Origin: Hymenobacter aranciens
GTDB taxonomy: Bacteria; Bacteroidota; Bacteroidia; Cytophagales; Hymenobacteraceae
Direction: 5' to 3'
NCBI RefSeq assembly: GCF_030580865.1
Contig: NZ_JAUQSY010000019.1
Coordinates: forward strand, 55,747-119,746
Length of the DNA stretch: 64,000 nucleotides
The notes beneath the pieces are model-generated. The model did no database searches. It had not been told where the DNA came from and saw nothing but the letters and a program-made list of their open reading frames with translations. How positions within the stretch are numbered: position 1 is the first letter of the stretch; each line of letters starts with the position of its first letter. The translations under genes and the position numbers were made by a program. Shown one piece after another: positions 51,356 to 59,084 of the stretch.

Positions 51356-51787
51356 ATGACCACTGCCCACCGCGTTACCGACCTGCGCGACCTCGACGCC
51401 GCCTTCACCATCCGCGAGCAAGTGTTCGTGGGCGAGCAAGGCGTACCCCTCGACCTCGAATACGACGAGCACGACCGCCGCGACGCCCGCCACTACCTCG
51501 CCCGCCTCGCCGACGGCACCCCCGCCGGGGCCGCCCGCTGGCGCGAAACCGACAAAGGCATCAAGTTGGAGCGCTTCGCCGTGCTGCCCGAGCACCGCAA
51601 CCAACAGGTGGGAGCCGCCCTGCTGCAAGCCGTGCTCCGCGATGTGCTCCAAGAGTTTCCGGCCGCGCCGGTGTACCTGAATGCCCAGGTAGGCGCCGTG
51701 CGCTTCTACGAGCGCCACGGTTTTCACAAGGTGGGGGAGATGTTCGTGGAGGCTGATATCCAGCACTACAAGATGGTGCTGGGGTAA
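51356..51787 (+). CDS. GNAT family N-acetyltransferase
   Basis: A 143-residue GNAT enzyme of the YjcF/ElaA-like group. It has the N-terminal REQVFVGEQGVPLDLEYDEHD, the RFAVLPEHRNQQVGAALLQ acetyl-CoA segment (about 80-98) and the C-terminal VGAVRFYERHGFHKVGEMF strand typical of the family. The start lies just 6 bases after a terminator T-run, so its transcript must begin inside or right beyond it; TTTCTTTG there resembles a -7 box, giving a nearly leaderless mRNA. Substrate not known. Confidence 0.88.
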   Translation: MTTAHRVTDLRDLDAAFTIREQVFVGEQGVPLDLEYDEHDRRDARHYLARLADGTPAGAARWRETDKGIKLERFAVLPEHRNQQVGAALLQAVLRDVLQEFPAAPVYLNAQVGAVRFYERHGFHKVGEMFVEADIQHYKMVLG

Positions 51788-51790
51788 CGA

Positions 51791-52726
51791 TTACCCCAGT
51801 AGCGCCGGTCGCTGCGTCACCTCGTGGTAGCAAATGTGGTCGGGGCTGAAGTAGTGCAGCACCATGCTTTTGCGCGTCAGAGCCTTGTTGGTGTGCGCCT
51901 CGCCGCCGTGCAGCAGGTTGGCGTGCCAGATGAAGATGTCGCCCTTGCGGGCCAGGAAAATCTGCTTCTGCAAGCCTAGCGCCTGCACCCGCGACTCGAT
52001 AAAGGCTTCGTATTCTGAATAATCCTTGGCCCCGATGAGCAGAGCGTTGCCCTCGTTGTCGTAGTCGGCATTGAGGTAGTAGGGCAGCTGGTGGCTGCCG
52101 GGGAAGTAGTGCAACGGCCCGTTTTCCAATGTAATATCATCCAGCGCCACCCAGGCGGCGATGAGGCCGCCCAGCGGGTAGGTGCTCATGTGAATGCTGT
52201 CGGAATGCGTGTGCTGCTCGCTGCCGCTCAGGAAATTGATGCTCTGAAACAGCCGCGCCTCGTGCCCCAGCAGCGCCGACAGCAACTCTAGCAGCTGCGG
52301 GTCCTGCGCCGCCTGCCGCAACGTTTCCGAATGCCGGAAAGCAAACATCAGCTTGTTGCGGTACTTAAACTTCACCTCGCCCGAGCTCAGCAGCCGCTCC
52401 ACTTCCGCATTCATTGCCGCCACCCGCTCGGCCGGGAAAAAGCCCGGCAGCACCGCAAAGCCATTATCCTCAAACGCCAGCAAACTAGTCTGGGCCGCCG
52501 CGGGCAGCACAGCAAAGGCCTCGCTTTGCACCAGGCGGGCGGGCAGTGCCGGGACGTTGCCGGCGGGCGTGGCCGGCAGGTTCCGGAAGTCGCGGCTCGA
52601 AATGGGGGAGAAATACGACTTGTTCAGTCCTAGTTTTTTGTATAATACCGCATTGTGAATCAGGCGGCGACGCTGGAAAATGTTGTAGAGGGCGTAGGCG
52701 GGCTTGAGGCGGCGGAGAAAGCTCAT
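51791..52726 (-). CDS. Phytanoyl-CoA dioxygenase (PhyH) family protein
   Basis: A 311-residue Fe(II)/2-oxoglutarate oxygenase. The iron-binding HxD is in SEQHTHSDSIHMST (about residue 175), the distal His in WHANLLHGGEAH and the 2-oxoglutarate-binding Arg in ALTRKSMVLHYFS. GPLHYFPGSHQLPYY fits the PhyH core. Its N-terminal about 80 residues carry Lys/Arg-rich helices (LRRLKPAYALYNIFQRRR). It is convergent with the GNAT gene, only 3 bases apart. Substrates in this superfamily range from lipids to secondary metabolites, so none is assigned. Confidence 0.88.
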   Translation of the reverse strand: MSFLRRLKPAYALYNIFQRRRLIHNAVLYKKLGLNKSYFSPISSRDFRNLPATPAGNVPALPARLVQSEAFAVLPAAAQTSLLAFEDNGFAVLPGFFPAERVAAMNAEVERLLSSGEVKFKYRNKLMFAFRHSETLRQAAQDPQLLELLSALLGHEARLFQSINFLSGSEQHTHSDSIHMSTYPLGGLIAAWVALDDITLENGPLHYFPGSHQLPYYLNADYDNEGNALLIGAKDYSEYEAFIESRVQALGLQKQIFLARKGDIFIWHANLLHGGEAHTNKALTRKSMVLHYFSPDHICYHEVTQRPALLG

Positions 52727-52934
52727 CGGCAGTGTAAACGAGGAATAACTACGAAGTTAGGGCCTCCCTAAGAAAGAACATGCTGCGCCCTCTGCGCCAA
52801 CACTGCGCCTTCTGCGGGAGGCCACAGTAGAATTTAAGAAATCCTAAACCGCTCAATCCAAAAAAATCCTCCTATCTTCCGGGCCTAGAAATAGCTTCCT
52901 TTCCAAAGCGTTTCACCTTCTACCCCGTTGCCAG

Positions 52935-55325
52935 ATGATTACCTGGGCAACTTACCCCTTCGTGCGCTATACTTCGGCGCTCATTGGGGGCATCGTCACC
53001 TACCTCTATTGGGGTGACGCCTGGCCGGATATCTGGCCCTACGCCGCCTTGTTTGCCCTGCTGGCCGTCCCCTTGCTATGGTGGGCTGCCCGGCAGAGCC
53101 GGCCCGCCTATGCCGACCTTGTGGGCGTGGGCACGCTGCTCCTGTTGGTGGTGCTGGGCGCGGCCATCACCCAGCGCAGCATTGCGGCCCGGCGCGCCGA
53201 CCATCTGTTCCGCTACGGGACTAGAATAGAGGCCTATAAAGCCGTGGTGGACGAGGCCACCGTAGTGCGCGCCAAGACCTTCGCCACCACGATAGATGTG
53301 GAACAGGTGCGCGTGGCCGGCCGTTGGCACTCCGCCACCGGCAAGGTGCGCATTTCCCTGCCGCGCGACTCGGGCGTGGCCGAGCCGCGCTACGGCCAAA
53401 TCTGGCTGATTCGTGGTCACCCCGACCCCAGCAAGCCGCCCCTCAACCCGGGCGAGTTTGACTACCGGCGCTACCTCGAGTACCGACAGGTGTACCACCA
53501 GCAATACGTGCACCCCGACCAGTACCACATTCTGGGCGTGGCGCCAAACAATGTGTTCATCGCCATTGGTATGCGCAGCTCGGCGGTGCTCGATGGGGTT
53601 TTTCGCCACTACATCAGGGAGCAGCGGGAGTATGCCATTGCCTCGGCGCTGGTACTGGGCAAGCAGGATGAAGTGGACCACGAAACCAAGCAGGCCTACA
53701 CTGCCACCGGCACCACGCATATCATGGCCGTGTCGGGGCTGCAGGTGGGGCTACTCTTCACGGCCATGACCTGGCTGCTGCAGCGGCTGTTTGGCCGCGC
53801 GCGCAACTTTCACCGCTGGGGCCCACTGCTGGGTCTAGCCGTCATCTGGAGCTACGCGGTGCTCACGGGCCTGTCGGCCTCGGTGATGCGGGCCACGGTC
53901 ATGTTCACGCTCATCACCTTTGGGCAGATGAGCGAGCGGCAAACCAACATCTTCAACACCCTGGCCTGCGCGGCGTTCCTGCTCCTGCTGTGGAATCCGT
54001 TCTACCTCACTGACGTAGGCTTTCAGCTCTCGTTTCTGGCCGTGTTGAGCATCGTGTATCTGCAACCCAAAATCGTGGCCTGGCTGAACGTAAAGGCGTG
54101 GTTCGGGGCGCGGCGGCGGCCCTGGCAGCCCCGGCCGCTGCAGTGGTGGTGGCGGGCCAATGGCTGGTTATGGGACTTCGTGTGGCAGGCCACAGCGCTG
54201 TCGCTGGCGGCACAGGTGGCCACTTGCTCGCTCAGCTTGTACTACTTCCACCAGTTTCCGCTGAGCTTTTTGTTTGCCAACCTCATTGCCGTACCCATCT
54301 CTACCATTGCTGTGTACGTAGGGCTAGTGCTGTTGCTAGCCTGGGGGCTAACTACGGCGGTGGCCACACTGCTGCCCGCCGCTGTAGGAGCGGTGCTCGA
54401 CTGGCTGCCGCGCGCCATTGCCTGGCTTTTTGAATGGATGGTCTGGTGTTTCAACTCCGTCATTTTCTGGATAAGCAGCACGTTCGACAGCTGGGTAATC
54501 CGCGAAATCCACGTCTCGGCCCTGCAAACAGCGCTGATTTTCGGCCTCATCGGCACCTTTCTGGTGTGGACCGGTACCAAGCGCCTGGCCTGGATGCGCT
54601 GGCTGACGGTGCTGGCAGCCTGCTACGGCGGCAGCCGGGTGCTGGAGGCCCGGCAAGTAGCTAAAGAAGAAGAATTCATCGTGTACAGCATCCCGCGCCG
54701 CTCGGCCATCGGCTTCTGGCAGGGCGCGGCGGCCGAGTTTATTACGCCTGACAGCATCCCGCTCAACGAAACCGAGCGCACTTACCGCCTGCTGCCGGGC
54801 ATCATTCAGCGGCAGGCGCGACGCACGCGCTACTGCCCCGGCTGGCTGGGCTGCACCGTGCCCGTGCGCCGCCTCGCCGATGCCGACAGTGCGAATGAAA
54901 AGCTCTGGCAAAAGCCCGGCCCGGTGGTGCTGGCGCAGTGGCGCGGCCTGCGCCTCGGCTTCGTTTCGAATAGTATTTCCTCGGCCACGCAGCCCACGCC
55001 GCTCGATGTGCTGGTGCTGCGCCGCAACGCCCGCGTTAAGCCCGAAACCATTGCGGCCGTATTTGGGCCGCGGGTGCGCGTGGTATTTGACTCGTCTTGC
55101 AAAATCTGGTACGTGGCCCGGCTCGATTCGGCATTGAAGGCGAACGGGTTACGCACCTGGGACGTGACCGAGCGCGGGGCCTTCCGGCTGCGGCCGGGCA
55201 ACCCCGACCACGAATCAGACCGAATAGGGCAGCAGGGCGCCTTGGCCGCGTCTGGCCGAGCGTTGGACGATGCGGCAGCGGCGTCGGGCGAACAAATCAG
55301 TCCGCCGGCCGCAAATTTGCGTTAA
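52935..55325 (+). CDS. ComEC/Rec2 family protein with degenerate C-terminal domain
   Basis: A 796-residue membrane protein of the ComEC/Rec2 DNA-uptake channel family. N-terminal DUF4131-like part (about 25-180), then the competence domain with GTTHIMAVSGLQVGLLFTAM and GLSASVMRATVMF (about 255-330), and many hydrophobic helices up to about 560. The C-terminal 200 residues take the place of the metallo-beta-lactamase domain, but I see no HxHxDH motif; PLDVLVLRRNARVKPETIAAVF is the only remnant, as is common in Bacteroidota. It would carry single-stranded DNA across the inner membrane. Confidence 0.9.
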   Translation: MITWATYPFVRYTSALIGGIVTYLYWGDAWPDIWPYAALFALLAVPLLWWAARQSRPAYADLVGVGTLLLLVVLGAAITQRSIAARRADHLFRYGTRIEAYKAVVDEATVVRAKTFATTIDVEQVRVAGRWHSATGKVRISLPRDSGVAEPRYGQIWLIRGHPDPSKPPLNPGEFDYRRYLEYRQVYHQQYVHPDQYHILGVAPNNVFIAIGMRSSAVLDGVFRHYIREQREYAIASALVLGKQDEVDHETKQAYTATGTTHIMAVSGLQVGLLFTAMTWLLQRLFGRARNFHRWGPLLGLAVIWSYAVLTGLSASVMRATVMFTLITFGQMSERQTNIFNTLACAAFLLLLWNPFYLTDVGFQLSFLAVLSIVYLQPKIVAWLNVKAWFGARRRPWQPRPLQWWWRANGWLWDFVWQATALSLAAQVATCSLSLYYFHQFPLSFLFANLIAVPISTIAVYVGLVLLLAWGLTTAVATLLPAAVGAVLDWLPRAIAWLFEWMVWCFNSVIFWISSTFDSWVIREIHVSALQTALIFGLIGTFLVWTGTKRLAWMRWLTVLAACYGGSRVLEARQVAKEEEFIVYSIPRRSAIGFWQGAAAEFITPDSIPLNETERTYRLLPGIIQRQARRTRYCPGWLGCTVPVRRLADADSANEKLWQKPGPVVLAQWRGLRLGFVSNSISSATQPTPLDVLVLRRNARVKPETIAAVFGPRVRVVFDSSCKIWYVARLDSALKANGLRTWDVTERGAFRLRPGNPDHESDRIGQQGALAASGRALDDAAAASGEQISPPAANLR

Positions 55326-55398
55326 TTGCCTACGCTCCGATGCCACCATTTTCCCCCGGCGGGCATCATTTCCTTACCATCCGTCCGTTTCTGCTTCT

Positions 55399-56205
55399 AT
55401 GGAAAACCTGCTGACTCCCGAACTCGAAGCCCTGCGCTACATCCGATACGCCTGCGAAAACCGCGTCGGCTACGTCACCCTCAACCGCCCCGACAAGCGC
55501 AACGCCCTGAATGCCGACGTGGTAACGGAACTGAAACAGGCCTTCGAATACGCCGAAAACGACGCCAACTGCAAAGTCATCGTGCTGCGCGCCGCGGGCG
55601 ACGTATTCTGCGCCGGCGCCGACCTGGGTTACATCCAGGAGCTGCAAAACTTTGGCTACACCGACAACCTGGAGGACTCGACGCACCTCATGCAGCTCTT
55701 CCACCAGATTTATACCCTCAAAAAAGTCGTCATCGGCCAGGTGCAGGGCCACGCCCTGGCGGGCGGCTGCGGCCTGGCCGCCATCTGCGACATCTCTTTC
55801 GCCGTGCCCGAGGCCAAATTCGGCTACACCGAAGTGAAAATCGGCTTCCTGCCGGCCATCGTCAGCGTGTTCCTCATCCGCAAGATAGGGGAGGCCCGCA
55901 CCAAGCAGCTGCTGCTCAGCGGCGACGTGGTGCCCGCCCAAACCGCCCTCGACATGGGCCTCATCACTTTCCTCAGTACCAAGGAGGGGCTGGCCGCCAC
56001 CGTGCAGGCTTACGCCGAACGCCTCTGCCGCGAAAACTCGGGCCAGAGCATGGAGGTGACTAAGGAAATGCTGGCCCGCCTGCCCGAAATGCCCCTCGAA
56101 GACGGCCTCCGCTACGCCGCCCAAAGCAACGCCGAAGCCCGCGGCTCGGAAGATTGCCGCCGGGGCATCAGCGCGTTTTTGAACAAGGAGAAGATTAGCT
56201 GGTAA
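55399..56205 (+). CDS. Enoyl-CoA hydratase/isomerase family protein
   Basis: A 268-residue crotonase-fold enzyme. YVTLNRPDKRNALNADVV at the start, FCAGADLGYIQE forming the first oxyanion hole, GHALAGGCGLAAICDI the second, and AKFGYTEVKIGFLPAIVSVFL, where the hydratase glutamates would sit, are standard. The residues at the two usual catalytic Glu positions are not both clearly Glu, so an isomerase or methylglutaconyl-CoA-type activity is possible. ATG 55399 is preferred to the frame from 55270, which overlaps the comEC end and lacks family pattern. Confidence 0.9.
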   Translation: MENLLTPELEALRYIRYACENRVGYVTLNRPDKRNALNADVVTELKQAFEYAENDANCKVIVLRAAGDVFCAGADLGYIQELQNFGYTDNLEDSTHLMQLFHQIYTLKKVVIGQVQGHALAGGCGLAAICDISFAVPEAKFGYTEVKIGFLPAIVSVFLIRKIGEARTKQLLLSGDVVPAQTALDMGLITFLSTKEGLAATVQAYAERLCRENSGQSMEVTKEMLARLPEMPLEDGLRYAAQSNAEARGSEDCRRGISAFLNKEKISW

Positions 56206-56230
56206 CGCAGTTAGTGCGTTAAAAAAGAAC

Positions 56231-56370
56231 GTCATCCTGAGCGCCGCAGGCGCGAAAGGACCTCACCCGCGCCGGTCGCGGCAGTAACTTCAATCATTCG
56301 ATGGTCGTTCTGTCTTGGTCGTGCAGCGAAGCGGGCGAGGTCCTTTCGCCGCTGCGCGGCTCAGGATGAC
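56231..56370. repeat. GTCATCCTGAGC-type inverted repeat
   Basis: GTCATCCTGAGCGCCGCAGG...GCGAAAGGACCTC at 56231 is mirrored by GAGGTCCTTTCGC...CTCAGGATGAC ending at 56370, around a 60-base centre. GTCATCCTGAGC elements are common intergenic repeats in related bacteria. Confidence 0.85.
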
Positions 56371-56403
56371 GGTCTTTATTTTTGTTCCACTACTCAGCCC
56401 AAC

Positions 56404-56895
56404 ATGCCCATCCTCGCCGCCCTCAGCATCACTCTGGCCACCTTCGCCTTCATGGAGTTCTGGGCCTGGTTTATGCACAAATATGTGCAGCACGGGCCCT
56501 TGTGGGTGCTGCACCGCTCGCATCACATCCGCCCCAGCCCGCGGCCCTTTGAGCGCAACGACTGGTTTTTTGTGATTTACGGTGCCCTATCGGCCGTGCT
56601 GTTCATCACCGGCGATAATGGCGCCCGCTGGTGGTTTTGGGTGGGCGTGGGCATCGCGGCCTACGGCACGGTGTATTTTTTTGTGCATGATGTGCTGATT
56701 CACGGCCGTTTGCGCTTCTGGAAAAAATCGGATAATGCCTACCTACGGGCCCTCAACATGGCCCACAAGATGCACCACAAAACCCAGGGCCGCGACCACT
56801 CGGTAGAGTTTGGCCTGCTGTGGGTGTCGCCCAAATACCTGGCCCTGGCCCGGCAGCAGTTGCGCGAGCGCAAAACCGCCGCCGCAAACAACTAA
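56404..56895 (+). CDS. crtZ: Beta-carotene hydroxylase
   Basis: A 163-residue membrane di-iron hydroxylase that adds hydroxyl groups to beta-carotene rings on the way to zeaxanthin. All histidine boxes are in place: HKYVQH (25-30), HRSHH (37-41), HDVLIHGR (95-102) and HKMHHK (121-126), with hydrophobic helices between. Length equals that of typical CrtZ proteins. It lies 49 bases upstream of a MerR/B12-binding regulator in the same direction, which suggests light-dependent expression; other carotenoid genes are not in this window. Confidence 0.9.
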   Translation: MPILAALSITLATFAFMEFWAWFMHKYVQHGPLWVLHRSHHIRPSPRPFERNDWFFVIYGALSAVLFITGDNGARWWFWVGVGIAAYGTVYFFVHDVLIHGRLRFWKKSDNAYLRALNMAHKMHHKTQGRDHSVEFGLLWVSPKYLALARQQLRERKTAAANN

Positions 56896-56944
56896 AGGGG
56901 GTTTGGACTTTAGGCGCTACTTCCTAACCAACCCCATTTAAACC

Positions 56945-57844
56945 GTGTCCTGCTATTCCATCAGCGAGCTGGAACAGCTTTCCGGCATCAAGGCGCACAC
57001 CATCCGCATGTGGGAGCAGCGCTACGGCGTGCTGCGCCCGGTGCGCTCGGCCACCAACATCCGCAAATACTGCGACGACGACCTGCGCCGCCTGCTCAAC
57101 GTGGCCACGCTTTGCGGACGGGGGCAGCGCATCTCGCAGGTAGCCAGTCTGTCGGATGAGGAATTGACGGCCTCCGTGCGCGCCGGCTGCCACTCGGCCA
57201 ACTGCGACTACAATGAGCAGGTGAATATGCTGCTCACCGCCCTGCTGGCCTTCGACGAGCCGCGCCTGCACTACCTGCTGAGTAAAAAGACCAAGCGCCT
57301 GGGCTTCGAGGCGATGATGCTGCACGTCGTGCATCCTTTGCTGCAACGTATTGGCACGCTGTGGCTCACGCGGGCTATCAGCTCGGCCCACGAGCACCTG
57401 CTGCTGCACCTGCTGCGCCAGAAGGTGCTGGCTGCCACCGAGGCCCTGCCCGCCGTGCCCGCCACTGCCGATACCCGCCGCTGGCTGCTCTTTCTGCCCG
57501 CCCTCGAAATGCACGAGCTGGCCCTGCTGCTGATGAACTACGTGCTGCGTGCCCGCGGCCAGCACACCCTCTACCTGGGCCAGAACATGCCCACCGCCGA
57601 GCTCACCGAAGTATGCGAAGCGTATGGCCCCGACGTGCTCGTGACCGTGCTCACCTCGCAGCCCGAGCGGGCGCGGGTGGCCGCCCTCGCCCAGGAGCTC
57701 ACCGCCCTGTGCCCTGACAAGCAGCTGGTGCTCTACGGCCCGCTCACGCGCCAGGAAGGTCTGCAGTTGCCCGACAATTGCACCGTGCCGCTGACGATGG
57801 TCGATTTTATCGGCTTGGTCGAAAAATCGGCCGTCGAAGTGTAG
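56945..57844 (+). CDS. MerR regulator with B12-binding domain, CarH/LitR-like
   Basis: A 299-residue regulator with GTG start. The MerR helix-turn-helix is at 1-70 (CYSISELEQLSGIKAHTIRMWEQRYGVLRP). The rest resembles the cobalamin-binding light sensor CarH: the Wx9EH signature (Trp140, Glu150, His151) in the four-helix bundle, and a His190 in LEMHELALLL at the place of the axial ligand, then a Rossmann-like domain ending ELTALCPDKQLVLYG. In CarH, adenosylcobalamin makes a DNA-bound tetramer in the dark that light breaks. Its neighbours are crtZ and an ECF sigma factor. Its stop codon is inside a palindromic repeat. Confidence 0.9.
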   Translation: MSCYSISELEQLSGIKAHTIRMWEQRYGVLRPVRSATNIRKYCDDDLRRLLNVATLCGRGQRISQVASLSDEELTASVRAGCHSANCDYNEQVNMLLTALLAFDEPRLHYLLSKKTKRLGFEAMMLHVVHPLLQRIGTLWLTRAISSAHEHLLLHLLRQKVLAATEALPAVPATADTRRWLLFLPALEMHELALLLMNYVLRARGQHTLYLGQNMPTAELTEVCEAYGPDVLVTVLTSQPERARVAALAQELTALCPDKQLVLYGPLTRQEGLQLPDNCTVPLTMVDFIGLVEKSAVEV

Positions 57845-57935
57845 CGACGCGACCCCTCGCGTCTCTTCGGCTGCGCCGATAGGGAAATCGTTCGGGCATC
57901 GTTCAACGCCGAGACGCGAAGGGTCGCGTCGCTAC
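57841..57935. repeat. GTAGAGACGC-family repeat, long form, overlapping regulator stop
   Basis: A 95-base element with terminal arms GTAGCGACGCGACCC(C)TCGCGTCTC and its complement, and a centre with ATCGTTCAACG that is also in the element at 62916-63007. The TAG in its first four bases is the stop codon of the CarH-like gene. Confidence 0.9.
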
Positions 57936-58003
57936 ATCGCCTCTTGTTGAACAATAGCCGAGAAGCGGCGACACGTTGGTAGAAAAAAAGATTTTTTGCC
58001 AGA

Positions 58004-58062
58004 CCAGCGCCGCGCCGCGGCGGCACTCACGCCTGCGGAGTGCCGCCGCGGCGCGGCGCTGG
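58004..58062. repeat. Perfect 25-bp GC-rich palindrome
   Basis: Arms 58004-58028 and 58038-58062 (CCAGCGCCGCGCCGCGGCGG and onward) are exact complements around a 9-base loop. No T-run follows directly on the plus strand; on the minus strand TTTTTTT follows about 15 bases later. Terminator function is doubtful. Confidence 0.8.
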
Positions 58063-58324
58063 CCGCTTCCGGAATTGGGTTTTAACTACTAACCTGCCGC
58101 CGCTTTGCGGCTTTTTTATAACGTGTCTAAATTTGTGTTTGACCTTGTTTTATAATCATTTAAAGAGTGTTTTGCCGGGCCTGCAACCACCCCCACCATC
58201 CCACAACATAATTTATTCATGCAGCCTTCCGGGTTCCGTGGCGTACCTTGTCGCGCCAACCAGAAAGAAATGGCCTGCCCGAAAAAAAGTATTGCGGTAG
58301 GTACACGAATTCCGATTCGGCGCG

Positions 58325-58332
58325 TATATTTG
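58325..58332 (+). promoter_or_regulatory. Candidate -7 box TATATTTG for sigma gene
   Basis: TATATTTG fits the Bacteroidota -7 consensus TAnnTTTG exactly and lies 31 bases before the ATG of the ECF sigma gene. No clear -33 TTTG box at the usual spacing; a CCGATTCGG palindrome just upstream (58312-58320) could be an operator. Confidence 0.45.
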
Positions 58333-58363
58333 TTTAACAATCTGCCACGAAAAGCTAAACAAC

Positions 58364-58909
58364 ATGACTTCGCTCGAATTCACCTCGCAAGTGCAGAAAA
58401 TCTCCCTCACCCTGCGGCCCGCGGCCATGAACCTGACCCGCGACGCCGACGACGCGAAGGATTTAGTGCAGGAAACCCTCTTGAAAGCCCTCCTGAACAA
58501 AGACAAGTTCAAGGCCGGCACCAACCTCAAGGCGTGGCTGTACACTATCATGCGCAACACGTTTATCAACAACTACAACAAGATAACGAAGCGCAGCTCG
58601 AACATCGACAGCACCGAGTATTTCCAGTACTTCAACACCGACCAGAACTACATCACCCACAACGGCGCTACCAGCGACTTTGTGGTGCGCGACATCAACG
58701 AGGCCATTGCCGGCCTCGGCACCGATTACCGCACGCCGTTCATGATGTACTACATCGGCTACAAGTACCTCGAGATTGCCGAGAAGCTGCAAATCCCCAT
58801 CGGCACCGTCAAAAACCGCATCCATATTGCCCGCAAGGAGCTCAAAGCCCAGCTGCAGGTGTATGCCCCGGTAGGCGCCGACGCGGTGCCCGAAGCGCTG
58901 GAAGACTAA
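58364..58909 (+). CDS. ECF-type RNA polymerase sigma factor
   Basis: A 181-residue sigma factor of the ECF class common in Bacteroidota. Region 2 is at about 25-75 (DADDAKDLVQETLLKALLNK, LKAWLYTIMRNTFINNYNK) and region 4 at about 125-165 (YLEIAEKLQIPIGTVKNRIHIARKEL). No anti-sigma factor is encoded beside it; instead the MerR/B12 regulator and crtZ precede it in the same direction. In related bacteria similar sigma factors start carotenoid gene clusters under light or oxidative stress; the link here is by position. The gene is followed by a palindromic repeat and a terminator. Confidence 0.93.
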   Translation: MTSLEFTSQVQKISLTLRPAAMNLTRDADDAKDLVQETLLKALLNKDKFKAGTNLKAWLYTIMRNTFINNYNKITKRSSNIDSTEYFQYFNTDQNYITHNGATSDFVVRDINEAIAGLGTDYRTPFMMYYIGYKYLEIAEKLQIPIGTVKNRIHIARKELKAQLQVYAPVGADAVPEALED

Positions 58910-58952
58910 GCGCCGATTGCTAAGAAGCTGCTTGAGTTAAATTTCAGCCTGT

Positions 58953-58998
58953 CAGAACGTTGTAGAGACGCAGAATATTGCGTCTCTACAACGTTCTG
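58953..58998. repeat. GTAGAGACGC-family repeat, short form
   Basis: CAGAACGTTGTAGAGACGCA and its complement form a 20-bp stem around GAATAT. An outer pair GCTG(C/T)TTGAGTTA (58928 and complement to 59012) extends it. Confidence 0.85.
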
Positions 58999-59015
58999 GC
59001 TAACTCAAACAGCCC

Positions 59016-59072
59016 CTATTACACGCAAAACGCCCGCTACCATTCCGGTAGCGGGCGTTTTGCGTGTAATAG
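59016..59072 (+). terminator. Bidirectional terminator, 26-bp stem
   Basis: A perfect 26-bp stem (59016-59041 with 59047-59072) with loop ATTCC; GCAAAACGCCCGC/GCGGGCGTTTTGC lies in its middle, so a T-run exists on both strands. It stops the sigma gene and the convergent T9SS gene. Confidence 0.9.
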
Positions 59073-59084
59073 GTATTACCGGCC

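Noticed and set aside
58004..58062. Intrinsic terminator of the CarH-like gene
   Set aside because: Perfect stem but no T-run directly after it on the plus strand; listed as palindrome instead.
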